From Echinarachnius parma (lineage: Eukaryota > Echinodermata > Echinoidea > Clypeasteroida > Echinarachniidae): a stretch of 64,000 nt of DNA. Below are positions 9,440-20,656 of this stretch, piece by piece. Positions within the stretch are counted from its first letter, which is position 1; every line of letters begins with the position of its first letter. The stretch covers positions 62,001 to 126,000 of the forward strand of contig JBAMJV010008303.1 of NCBI GenBank assembly GCA_037951105.1, read 5' to 3'. Position numbers and translations under genes: made by a program. Under the pieces are notes generated by a model, which worked only from the letters and a program-made list of their open reading frames with translations, was not told the origin of the DNA and searched no databases.

Positions 9440-11270
9440 TTTTTTTGTCAAATTTTTGTCAAAATTGATTTATGTATCGGCACTGACACCAGTACCGAAT
9501 TGGGTATTTCAAGATTTTGATAAATTGGTTTAAAGATTAAAGGGGGAGTACAGTTTTGGTAAGGCTGAACTTTAGTAACCAAACCTGGACAGTAACATTA
9601 TAAACTAATAGTTATAACTCTACCATGCTCGAAAGGTATACAAAATTACAAACGACTAAGTATAAAGCCTGTTATCATTCAAAAGGAGCCATTAAAACAC
9701 AAGAGGGCGCTTTCTAAAAAGGCATTGGTTTCAACCATTTTTCATACAAAATGATGCATGCGATGTTTTATTGAAATAATGATTAAATAGAGAGATCATC
9801 AACAACTACTTAAAAAACGCTTTTGACAGTTTTTGAAAAAGTGCAAGCATTTAAAAAAAAAATTGAAAAAATCATCTAATTATTTGGGCCCCAAATAATT
9901 ATAAGATCAGATATATTAATTGATATTTCAGCCGTTTCTGGGTCGATTTTGACCAAATAAAGTTTATTCTGTTCTCTCAAATTCGACACTCAGTTTTTCA
10001 TTACCTCACAAAAAATGTGATGTGCAGCGCCCTCTCTACCAAAACTTAACTACCCCTTTAAGCGAAATGTAATGTTCTTGGATTATTGTAGAGGTGGACT
10101 AAGTAAGATTAACTGACTTTCATTTATTTATTTTAGGGCAGAGGATTATGTGGGTAAAGAGACTTTTAACGGGGGATGCAAATATGGGATGGAAACAGTA
10201 TTTTAACTATTTAACTAAAGATGTTGGAGGAACTTTGATTTTATAATAATGCAACCATATATATCTGAATTAGTATTACCAGCATTTTATAGAGACATGT
10301 TGGACGTTTGGATGGCCACAAAAATATTTTTGTTAAAAGAAAATACTTCTAAAAGGAATGAGATTATTTATAATAATATATTTGTTTTTATCGATGGTCA
10401 TGTTCCTTTCGATGAACAATTATTTTAAAAAAAATATTTATAAGTTGCATCATATTGTTGATGGGGAAGGCAATATAAAATCAAATGAGGAATTTCAAAG
10501 AAAAGGTTTAAATAGTTTAGAAATTATTAAAAATACAACGTATTTTTCTTGGCATCCCCCCTTCATGGAAACAATTTAAAAATAAAAATACTCACTCAAA
10601 TATAGATAGGGAATTAGATATGGATTTTATTATTTTTGAAAAGGTATATATGTTAGATCAAATAACCTCAAAAATTATATACGCTTTTTTTATTAAATAA
10701 GAGAGTAGAAAAATCATATGCAGAACGAAATTTAGAACAGACTTATAATATTCATGGAAAAGATATACAATTAATATTGTTAAGACTTAGAAAATGCACA
10801 TTGAATAGTAAGCTTAGAGAATTTCAATTTAAAATGCTTTATAATATTATATATACTAAATTATATTTATATACATTTAAAATGGTTAATAGTAATTTAT
10901 GTTCTTTTTGTGGTAAATATGAAGAAACTTACGAGCACTTATTTTGTCTTTGTGAGAAAGTAAAACCTTTTTGGGAAGAGTGTGGGAATGTACATGTATT
11001 TAATTTAGTAGAGATTACAAATATAAATTGGAAAGGTATCCATGTAGGGATTAGGGATAGTTGAGTTAAACATAGGGAAGGAGCAGTTATTAAATCATAT
11101 AATAATTTTGATAACATATATGATATTTATAGATAGTAAAAAGTAGAAATAAACCACCAACTCCTTTGGAGATTAAGAAAAGATTATTAGAAAATAGAAA
11201 GGAGGAGAAGAAATTAGCTGGGGACTGAGGTACACTAACATATCATTTTAGAAAGTGGGACAATTTAGAA
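9440..11270 (+). pseudogene. L1/Tx1-like LINE ORF2 3' fragment, copy 1, interrupted
   Basis: Decayed C-terminal part of a LINE reverse-transcriptase ORF in several frames. The segment before 9540 encodes a LSKLIYVSALTPVPNW-type stretch seen after the RT domain. After the nested element, 10062 onward encodes GGL-x-LTDFH-like and DMLDVWMATK-like stretches, then a zf-RVT-like zinc knuckle near 10895-10975 (CSFCGKYEETYEHLF then C). Frameshifts and stops abound, and an element at 9541-10057 splits the ORF. Copy 2 at 20657-22503 is a little better preserved. The L1/Tx1 group is a best guess. Confidence 0.75.
9541..10057. mobile_element. 517-bp TTAA-flanked miniature element inside the LINE
   Basis: Bounded by TTAA at 9537-9540 and 10058-10061. 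Ends are AGGGGGAGTACAGTTTTGGTA and its imperfect reverse complement TACCAAAACTTAACTACCCCT. Same family as 20785-21318 and 28792-29314. TTAA target duplication is the piggyBac signature, but the termini are not the usual piggyBac CCC...GGG, so the superfamily is open. Confidence 0.85.
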
Positions 11271-11700
11271 TAGCTTCGTGCAGAATAAATTAGGGAAGGC
11301 GAAAAGAAGCAATAAATGAACATGGCTGATATAATGGTCGAGATTCTCACAAGATGTAGGCATGTTTTCAGTGGATGTGTGTGTGGGTGTCTGTGCACGT
11401 GTGTGTATGTGTGTATGTAAGTGCTTGTATGGGTGTTTTGTTGGTTGTTGTTGTGTTTTTTTTTTTGGGGGGGGGGGGGGGAGAATGGTAAAAACCTATT
11501 TTCCCCTTTTTATGTTCATGCTTTCTTCATGCATGCATGTTTCATGCTTTATTTGAGGTAAATAGTAAAAGTTCATTTGTATTATTTAGATGTGAATGTA
11601 AAATCATATTCTATATAATTATGTTAACATGCAGATTATTTTATGTACTGATTTTGTTATTGTTTGTTATTGTTATTTTGTTATTGTTTGTGAAAGCAAT
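11271..11700. other. LINE 3' flank, TG-rich tract, poly-T/poly-G
   Basis: Holds the end of the LINE-like block, a GTGTGTATGTGT-rich tract (11375-11425), a T-run followed by about 16 G at 11459-11481, and AT-rich DNA ending in CAAT, the target duplication of the next element. No gene seen. Confidence 0.7.
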
Positions 11701-12363
11701 GGGCAATTCCACGCCAAAGTGGACATTTGACCAAAAATTTTACAAGCATTTTTATGATACAAATTTGGTATCAAATCAAAGCTTAAGTTCTATATTTTTG
11801 GAATTCAATGAGAACATTTTGGTTTTACATAATTTTAGTTGTTTTTTTATAATAACTTTATAACCATAATTGAACCCCACAAATTTGACATTTTTGTGAA
11901 AAATTGTTTTGATCCTGTGTTTGTTTTATATTTCCCCAGTTAAGCGTAAAAATCATTATTCTGACTCCTGAGATATGACCATTTCGTAAAATAGTAAATT
12001 TGTATGATTTATTTGATTTGTTATGCTTCAATGACTTCTTATTTTCAGCCCAAGAAAATGTCCTTCCGTTACCGAAAAATCAATATTTTTAATTTTGTGG
12101 CTCACATAGTTGTTAGAGAGCAGACCAATCTTCAGTGCAAAGCAAGTTCAAGTAGGCCTTCCCATTGCTAACAATTATGTTACTCAGTGTTTATTCGTTA
12201 ATTAATAAATAACAAAAGAAAATGTCCTTCCGTTACCATACACATGGTAACAGATGGACAAGGTACCTCATATTACATATTATGACAACATTTATGTTCA
12301 AAAATTGGTCTCTCATATATGAAAACCCAAATAATGAGACAATTACCTGCAATGGCCAGCTAT

Positions 12364-12482
12364 CAGTGGCGTAGCGTGGTCAGACTAGTAATTTTCTGTG
12401 TTTCAACCAATCAGATTTGTGCATTTAGAACATTTTTATCTGGCTTACAATTGATTTTATCACTTTCTGCAACAGGGCCCTT
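12364..12482. mobile_element. Degenerate nested fragments of two other MITE families in E1
   Basis: The start, CAGTGGCGTAGCGTGGTCAG, is identical to the reverse-complemented right terminus of the element at 43557-43745. The rest, ending CTTTCTGCAACAGGGCCC, matches the right half of the hairpin at 40319-40479. Both are truncated insertions. Confidence 0.7.
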
Positions 12483-13196
12483 GTACCATGATGCCATTTG
12501 TCTGGATTTCTATTGTATGGGGATTATTAGGTCTATTTAACTGTGGTGAGCCAGGGTGTGAATAGGCTCTGATCATGACTTTGAATAGTTTTTTTTTTTA
12601 TACAATACACCCCTATAGAATTCTTGAACATGGGTGTAGGTCTAAAATAATTACATTTTACATGAAATTTGCAAACTAAAAACAAGGCTGTAGAAAAAAC
12701 AAGAAATAATATATCTCCAATTCTTTCATATGTTGTAGAAATTATATCAAGCCAAGATTTAAGCCAAAACAATTCTCAAAATTAATTGATCCACGAGGTA
12801 AAACGGAAGGTCAAAATCTAAGGTCAAAGGTTATCGTATCCAATCTCGCTCATCCATGAACACAAATGGCATAAATGGATTGCACATAACATCCCCAGTC
12901 CAATGACACCATTACAAAATAAATTGACCCAACGGTTAATGGACAATGGCCATTTGAAAAATGGTGCCCACGCCCATTTCTTACAAAACTCCCCCATAAT
13001 AATCGACCATAGCGCCAAAACCATTGAGCGGATTGGGCTAAAACTTAAATATTTGCGCTTTTAAAGGTTGAAATATCATACATACCAAATATTAGCAAAT
13101 TTGAAGGGGGCTGCGATGAAAATTTTCACTTTTTTTGAAGGTGATTTGACATGGAATGACCCTACTGTGTCATATCATACATTATAGTCCATTATG

Positions 13197-14200
13197 TCCT
13201 TCCGTTACCGAACATTGGTCCGCTTTGTGTGAAATAACTCAAATATCTGCGGACAAATTTTAATCAAAGGACAAGTAAATTCTTCTTAACACTTCAGAGA
13301 ATGAAATGTGTACCCTTAAAATATTTTGTATTATTTAATATCACAGAGTTTTAGTTAAAACTGATTTGATAACAAAACCTTGTCCATTTTGGTGTCCTTC
13401 CGTTACCGACCTCATTTGTATGCATATTCAATAATGTGCGGAGATAAAAATATTTAAAAAATATGGGACCTTAAAACTGTATGTTTTGGAAGTATTGTTA
13501 TCAAAATAGACTGTTCTAACAACACAAGTATTTAAAAATGTCTTTCTTAAAGTTGACAATTTGTGTCTGAGTGTCCTTCCGTTACCATGGATTGACCATG
13601 AATAAGAGCCATTGGAGCATGAACTATAGTAAGAAAAAAATAGAAATGTAAATGCTTGTGATGTACATATGTTATCTATGATACAAACTCATTTTAGATT
13701 ACAAAAGAGATGTTTCCTTCTCATAAATGGTCTTTAAATTTAAAAATTAATTTTTATTGTACAATTCGCATAGACTTTTCAGAGGTCCTTCCGTTACCGT
13801 CCTTCCGTTACCGAACACTGAAGTAATTAATTTCTCATAATTAATATACCAATGTAGATATTTTTCTTAAAAGGTGGTGTTATACTCTGTGAACATAAGG
13901 AAATGGACTAGTAGCCAACTTAACATGATACACCTCGTAACTTCACAGAGATTGGGTCATAACTAAAAAACTTGAAAATCCATGTCCATTTTGGCGTCCT
14001 TCCGTTACCGGCCTCATTAGTGTCCATATCTAATTTACATAATGCGGTCAAAATTTTAGAAATAGTGGAAATCAAAGGTGTCCCAACAAGGATCAAAGAC
14101 ATGCCATTTAGAATAAAAAATCAAAAGCAGGATCCTGGAATTATTTGATTTAAGTTCCAAAATTGTGTCTGAATGTCCTTCCGTTACCGTGGATTTGCCC
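13197..14200. repeat. 602-bp higher-order tandem repeat within E1
   Basis: Motif positions 13197, 13395 and 13574 recur at 13799/13800, 13997 and 14176, a constant offset near 602 bp. Flanking sequence also repeats: a CCTCATT context after the second motif and TTGTGTCTGA before the third. Each 602-bp unit contains three sub-units of about 180-210 bp, each opened by the motif. Confidence 0.8.
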
Positions 14201-15599
14201 CAATGGAGAAAATAAATATCATTGAAAACAAAACAAAAGGATTCCGGGCTGTATTCGAAACCACTCGAAACCAGGCCACACTTACTTTGATTGACAGATA
14301 GAAACAAGCATTTGAATCATGCAGAGGCAAACGTAGATCTTTCTGAAGTCCTTGGGATACATTAAAAGCAGAATCGAAAGTAAAATTACCAAAACATGAA
14401 AGTAAGCCTATATAAACAGTTTATGCTTCAGGTGAGTGTTCTAAGTGCCACCGATATTTGATTGAGCAATAACAATCATATTTACCCATTCAGGACTGGT
14501 CCCCAAATTATTTGGGCTATCTATGGACAATACAATTATGTTAGAGCAAAATAAATCAGTCATGAACGGGTTAAATAAGTTACATACAATTAGTCTAGTC
14601 GGAATGGGGGGTTCCCATGCACCCAAAAGATATATTTTTTTAACATACATTTTTGTAAACCTGAATGTGTCTAGTTAAAGAATTTTGATGTTACCAAGAC
14701 CAAATCGTGTCCCATGGGTGTGTTTGGCGGCCATCTTTGACACCATGTTGGAGTTCAATGGAAAAAAGTGTAACTAACTCAAATGTTGAATAACGGGCCA
14801 TAACAAGAACATTGAACATGTATTTAGGAATAGTTGGCAACGAGGGATTATTTTTGAATAAAATTACAATATTTAAATCAATTTGAATACGTAATTTAGC
14901 GATGATCGTGGTGGCCATCTTGAATTTTTACCAAAAAATACGATTTTCTAATATATTTCTTGGAATATATCTAATAAAAAGACTAATATACATGATTGTT
15001 CATAAAATGCATCACGGAATATTTGATCAATATGTTCTAGTTCATAATTCAATGATATAAATTCAAACAGGAGGTATTGGCCGCCATTTTGTGCCACTCC
15101 TGGCCACCATGTTGGATTTCATTGAAATACGTGTAAATTGCTTATGTTTTAATTAGGGTCATACAAAGACAAATTAACACTTTGTATGTGGGTGAAGTGG
15201 CAACGAGGGATTAGTTAAAGTATAATTCTAATAATTCAATTAATTTGAATGCATAATTCGGCTGCCATCTTGAATTTTGGTGAAAAAAAACAATATTTGT
15301 ATACATCTTTTGGGATTAAATGAAATAAACGGAAAATACAAAACAAATGAACATGCTTTTTGATAATTTGGCAACTAGGGATGATTATAAATGATAATTT
15401 AAGTTGATTGTATGCCTGCCATCTTGGCAGCCATCTTGGATTTTAATGAAAATATGTATATGTACATAAATTATCTTTCTAAATAAGTACCATGCATTCA
15501 CGTCCAATGATCACATTTTTTGTATGAGAGTTATTGATAGATATAGCATTTCGGGATTTGGTAGCCACCTTGGTGGCCCTCTTTGATTTAACCGATCTC

Positions 15600-15850
15600 C
15601 AATCATCTGCTTTAGCAGAGCATGGCAGACTTTTGCCATGCCTTGAAATACATCAGACATGTGAATTGCCTGAACATGCTGAAGGTGGACTGAGTGAAGT
15701 CAGATCCCTCCGGAAATTTGGAACCGACCGTAAATATGTACTGGGCCAAGAGCCGAGAGTGTATTCACATTCAGCTAAAGCTTTACCTTCAGCGAAAGTG
15801 TCATATACTTCTCTAGTACAAATGAGGTGTCCAATAGCTGATAGACGCGT
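15600..15850 (+). pseudogene. Coding-like remnant in left palindrome arm
   Basis: The stretch encodes a CLEIHQTCEL, GGLSEVRSL, KFGTD, YSHSAKALPSAK series that also occurs, broken by frameshifts and substitutions, in the right arm at 18060-18300 on the minus strand. The sharing only shows that the arms are copies, but the amino-acid composition looks coding. The protein family is not recognised. Confidence 0.35.
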
Positions 15851-17238
15851 GAGGACTGGTGAGAACCAGTTCGCAGCTGTTAAGATGTCAACGATTGCAT
15901 GATCAGCGACCAAAATGCAGAAACGCCTCTAGTATCTTGGGAACATATTGGTTGGTCAATGACTTCACCACATGTCACACGAATGGTCTTATCAATCCAT
16001 TTTGATAAGGATGTCCGAAAATCACATGAAACATCACATGATTTCTAACTCCTAGGTCTGCCTATCAATTGAGAGGACTCTAAGAACAATGGATCATTGG
16101 TGTAATGCTATTTATGTGGGCAGAACAAAGCATCATTAGTGATCTTCATCGTCCAAGACACTAACAATTCACTGTCGAGAGACCCCAAAGGGGAGTACAT
16201 CCAGGACGGCATCAACGTCTGGTAAAATTCAAGGCTGAATCCTACACAAATGTGACAAAAAGAACACACTCCTATCCCTGGAATAAAGTTAGAAGAAATC
16301 ACTGCGGAGTCATCTGGGAACAAGATCCTGCTTTTACGTGGGCGGTTATTGTGACCTATCAGACCATTTGAACGACCCTTCAAGATGAGAGGTCCAAGAC
16401 GAACTGGTCGACTGATCATGCTGACAGTGGCCATGAGTGACCAAGATTAACGATCTTTTGGACAAGCCTAGCTCTCTTCAAGCAAAGGGTCTAGAATTGG
16501 ATGCATTAAGATAAGATCAGGTTCAATGAGACCTCAGTGACATATGTTGCACCAAAAGACTCCAACTATGATTGATTCGGCACATGAAACACAACTACGG
16601 GATCACATGCAAGGGGCGGAAGACTGACAGTTATCTAGTGTTCTTCAATCAACATGTCTTGAATGTATTTTAGGAAAGTTGAATGTATGTTTTATTTTGG
16701 TTCAGTTTCAGGAAATCACTGTCCATCCGACATCCACATCTGCATCGCAGTCAAACAGTCCTAGATCTTCTGGCATGCAGCAAGGTCTGACACGCCATGG
16801 CTTGAAGGCAACTTAGAGTGGAGTATCGTCTACGTAGAGTTGATAACCCCCGTCGTGATGCTTTGCAATGTCCCTAGGTTAAGTGTGAATGGTGAATTGG
16901 ATAGGTCCAGGGACGGACCCATGATGGAACGTAACAACCCAAGTTCCGTTTTCCGATGTAGAGTGCTGCTAGGGCCGCGATAGATTGGAATTTGATCTAG
17001 ATTTCTGGCATATTTTCCCTTGTTTTTGTGTATGTTTCATGTTCCGAATCAATAATGGTGGTCTTTTAGTTCAACATCTGTAACTCAGGTCTCATTGAAC
17101 CTGATTTCATCTTAATGAATCCTTGTGGCCATTGTAAAAACCATTTTATTGAAAAGAGGGCCCGTGTGGAATAGCGGCAGTCTTGGCCACTCATGGCCAC
17201 TGCCAGCATGATACGTCGAACGGTCTGTCTTACACCTC

Positions 17239-17271
17239 TTCTTCTTCTTCTTCTTCTTCTTCTTCTTCTTG
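17239..17271. repeat. (CTT)n microsatellite
   Basis: Eleven TTC/CTT trinucleotides near the centre of the palindrome. Lys- or Arg-rich minus-strand frames across it are artefacts. Confidence 0.85.
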
Positions 17272-18059
17272 ATACTTGAAACAAATCCGCATGATCTGAT
17301 GATGCGGATATACAGTTGCAGGTTACCTCTCATCTCACGATAACCGCCAATGTAGAATCGGGATTTTATTCACAGATGGCTTCGCAGTGTCTTCTTCTAA
17401 CTTGATTCCAGGGTTATGAGTGTGTACTTTTTGTCATTTTTGTGTACGTTTCAGCCTGTGCTCCTCTTTTGAGTCTCGCGTCAGTATCAATGAGTCATTG
17501 TCATTTAGACCGTCTCCATTGATAGGAAGGGCTATGAGTTAGACATCATGTGATGTTTCATAACATGTGCTTTTTAGATATCTTTTTACAATGGATTGTT
17601 AACATGGTTAAGGCCATTGGTGTGGCAGGTGGTGATGGAGTCACTGCCAGTCCGGTACGGCCCCATGAGAGGTGTTTCTGCATCATGGTCGCTGATCAGT
17701 AATGTGCAATCATTGACATTCAAACAGATGCGAACAGGTCCTCACCTTACGTGTTGATAAGGTATTACATCAGCGACCTTGTGGATTCAATTTTTCTTCT
17801 CTTGCTGAGGTGGCTTAGGAGTGTCATCTACACAATTATCCCAGGCTCTTGCACACCTTGTTGGCTTGGTGCGGGTCAGTGCGTATGCATTTGTGATACA
17901 GGGGTTATACGTACATGTACGTTTTGAATCCTGGCATGGATTAGATGACTCCCTGGAAGTCATTATCAATGAGGATAAAATAATGATAAATTACAAATAG
18001 CAACATAATGACAACATTGCATGAATCAAAATGAGTAAACAGCACATGTGGGAGCATGC

Positions 18060-18300
18060 TACAGGTGGTGAAACCCACCTGTGATGCCACCAGCCGTTAT
18101 TGGACACCTCATTCGTACAAGAGAAGTATGGCACTTTCGCTGAAGGTAAAGCTTTAAATGAATGTGGATACACTCTGGGCTCTTGGCCCAGTATACATTT
18201 ATATGGTCGGTTCCAAATTTCCAGAGGGATCTGACTTCACTTAGCCCACCTTCAACCAATTCACATGTCCGATGTATTTCAAGGCAAGGCAAAATTCTGC
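18060..18300 (-). pseudogene. Coding-like remnant in right palindrome arm
   Basis: Inverted counterpart of 15600-15850. The minus strand encodes CLEIHRTCEL, GGLSEVRSLWKFGTD and, after a frameshift, the rest. Family unknown. Confidence 0.35.
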
Positions 18301-19432
18301 CAATGCTCTGCTAAAGCAGATGATTGGAGATCGGTTAAGTCAAAGATGGCCGCCAAAGTGCCTACCAAAACCCATATGTGGGGTTGTATATTCTGAGATC
18401 ATACATCAATAAACTATCATACAGAAAATGTGATTGTTTGACTTGAATTTACGGTACTTATTTAGAAAGATAATTTATTTCCCGTACATATAGATTTTTT
18501 CATTAAAATCCAAGATGGCTGCCAAGATGGCAGGCATGCAAATAACTTAAATTATATTTTGTAATCATCCCTAGTTGCGAAATTATCAAAAACCATGTTT
18601 ATTTGTTTTTTATTTTCTGTTTATTTCATTTATCTTTCAAGATATATGAAAAGAAAAAAAAAATTCACGAAAATCCAAGATGGCTGCCAAATTATGCATT
18701 CAAATTAGTTGAATCATTAGAATTATACTTGAAACTAATCCCTCCTTACCATTTCACACATATAAAATATGTTAATATGTCTCTATATGACCCTACTTCA
18801 GACATAAGCAATTTATATGTATTTCAATGAAATCCAACATGGTGGCCAAGAGTGGCACAAAATGGCGGCCAAGACCCCCTGTTTGAATTCATATGATTGA
18901 ATTATGAACACGAATATATTGATAAAATATTCCACGATGCATTTCATGAACATTCATGTTTATTGGTCTTTTTAGTAGGTATATTCCAAAAGATATATTT
19001 AAAAATCGTCTTTTTTGTCAAAATCCAAGATGGCCACCACGATGATCACCAAATTACGTTATCAAATTAGTTTAATTACTGATATATTATCTTTAAGTAA
19101 TCCCTCGTTGCCAATCATCCCTAAATACATGTTCAATTTTCTTTTCATGTCCCGTTATTCAACATTTAGGTAAGTATTACACTTTTTTCCATTGAAATCC
19201 ATCATGGTGTCCAAGATGGCCGCCAAACACACCCATGGGACACGATTTGGTCTTGGTAACATCAAAATTCTTTAACTAGACACATTCAGGTTTACAAAAA
19301 TGTACGTTAAAAAAATATATCTTTTGGGTGCATGGGACCCCCCTGTTCCTCCCCTACTAAATGTGATGTTTGTGATTGAATACAGAAGTAAAGGTACCCA
19401 ACCACGGTTTATGCGAATATAAGTGATGTTAA

Positions 19433-20656
19433 AGGGATAGTTGAGTTTTGGTATACCGTGTGTCTAAAAAAAAACTATACACTTTTGAAATGGCTGCCAA
19501 ATAAAAAAAATATATATAATTCTGGGGGGAAAGGTTTATTTGTATGGAAAGCTCATAAACTCAACGTTCATATGACACCAAAAAGTCCGAAAATAATTCA
19601 TGCTTGGGTGAGCACTGCTCACTTTTGTAAAGGGTATGGAAATTAGGTTGCGCAGGAATGGGCCTTCCAATTTGTGAGAGGAAAGTCCTTTGGAGCTTAC
19701 GGAATTGAGGATGATATGAACAATTTATGATCAATTGTGATGAGTTTGGGTTTGCTGAGTGAAATTTGTGGTTTATGGGATTAACATTTTATGCATGAGT
19801 GAACAGGAATTGCATTTATTATTGTAGCATTGTAACTTTCCCTGGTAGACTCAGTGGTGTGTTCATGGGAGTCAGGACGGGGTGATGGTACATGGTGCAG
19901 GGGAGGTGAAATGTAGGGTAGGACTTTGTTGGGTAGATGGGATAAGGGTCAAGAAGACATGTATGCCCCTCCCCCCCCCCCCCCCCCCCCCCCCCACCCC
20001 CCCTCTCTTTCTCTCTCTCTCTTCCTGGGTGTGCTTGTGCATATCTTGACAATTCATATTCGTTGGTCTCCACTCCAGGGAAAGTTACAATGCTACAATT
20101 AAAAAAATGCAATTCCTGTTCACTCATGCATACAAGTTTGGTTTAATAAACCATAAAATTCACTCAGCAAACCCAAACTGATCGCAATTGATCATGAATT
20201 TATCATATCACCCTCAATTTTGTAAGCTCCAAAGGACTTACCTGTCACAAATTGGAAGGCTAATTCATGCGCAACCTAATTTTCACACCCTTTACAAAAG
20301 TGAGCAGTGCTCACCCAAGCATGAATGAGTGTCAAATTCAAAAGAGCATACAATTAATGACAGAATAAACTTTATTTGATCAAAATCGGTTCAGAAATGG
20401 CTGAAATATCCATAAACATAACCATCTGTAATAAATGTGGGGCCCCACACTTATTCGATAATTTTGAACCAGCCGTTAAAAAATTCAAAAAAATGCTTCC
20501 TCTTTTCAAAAATTTACAAAAGAGGTTTTTAAATAGTTGTTGATTATCTCTCTATCTAATCACTATTTCAACAAAACATCACATGCACAATATTTTATTT
20601 CAAATGGTTGAAACCGATGAGTGTTCAGAGAGCGCCCTCTTGAGTTTAAACGGCTC
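19433..20656. mobile_element. TTAA-flanked element with long hairpin, block M copy
   Basis: Counterpart of 8286-9439. Here the hairpin arms are longer, because the left arm keeps about 58 bases (around 19803-19860, matching 20085-20135 inverted) that are deleted in copy A. The loop has a 28-base poly-C tract. The right end is truncated at the LINE junction as in A. Confidence 0.75.

Larger units (their letters stand above)
11701..14200. mobile_element. 2.5-kb DNA element with repeated CTTCCGTTACC motif (element E1)
   Basis: Starts GGGCAATTCCACG and ends CGTGGATTTGCCC, an imperfect terminal inverted repeat, flanked by a 4-bp duplication CAAT (11697-11700 and 14201-14204). The body carries at least nine TCCTTCCGTTACC copies, all on the plus strand, near 12061, 12225, 13197, 13395, 13574, 13786, 13800, 13997 and 14176; the last abuts the right terminus. 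No convincing ORF, so it is probably non-autonomous. A related element (E2) lies at 29367-31333. Confidence 0.85.
14591..19359. mobile_element. 4.77-kb giant palindromic (foldback-type) element
   Basis: Ends are TAGT...ACTA with the shared terminal block CCCATGCACCCAAAAGATAT, flanked by a 3-bp duplication AAT (14588-14590 and 19360-19362). The uninterrupted site is seen in copy A (acatacaatgtgatg near 8212). The reverse complement of the right half matches the left half along its whole length: outer 1.3 kb clearly, then near 15900/17670, 16050/17510, 16280/17400 and 16520/17100. The centre is near 16975. Each arm is about 2.3 kb. Arms carry repeated CAAGATGGC motifs and a coding-like remnant. 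No intact transposase is seen. Confidence 0.88.

Noticed and set aside
9541-10057. Assignment of the TTAA elements to piggyBac
   Set aside because: TTAA fits, but the termini have the opposite polarity to typical piggyBac ends and no transposase is present; left unassigned.
16108-16434. 108-residue minus-strand frame in the palindrome
   Set aside because: No recognised domain; the inverted counterpart near 17300-17640 does not keep the frame.
17066-17333. Arg- or Lys-rich frames
   Set aside because: Produced by the CTT microsatellite at the palindrome centre.
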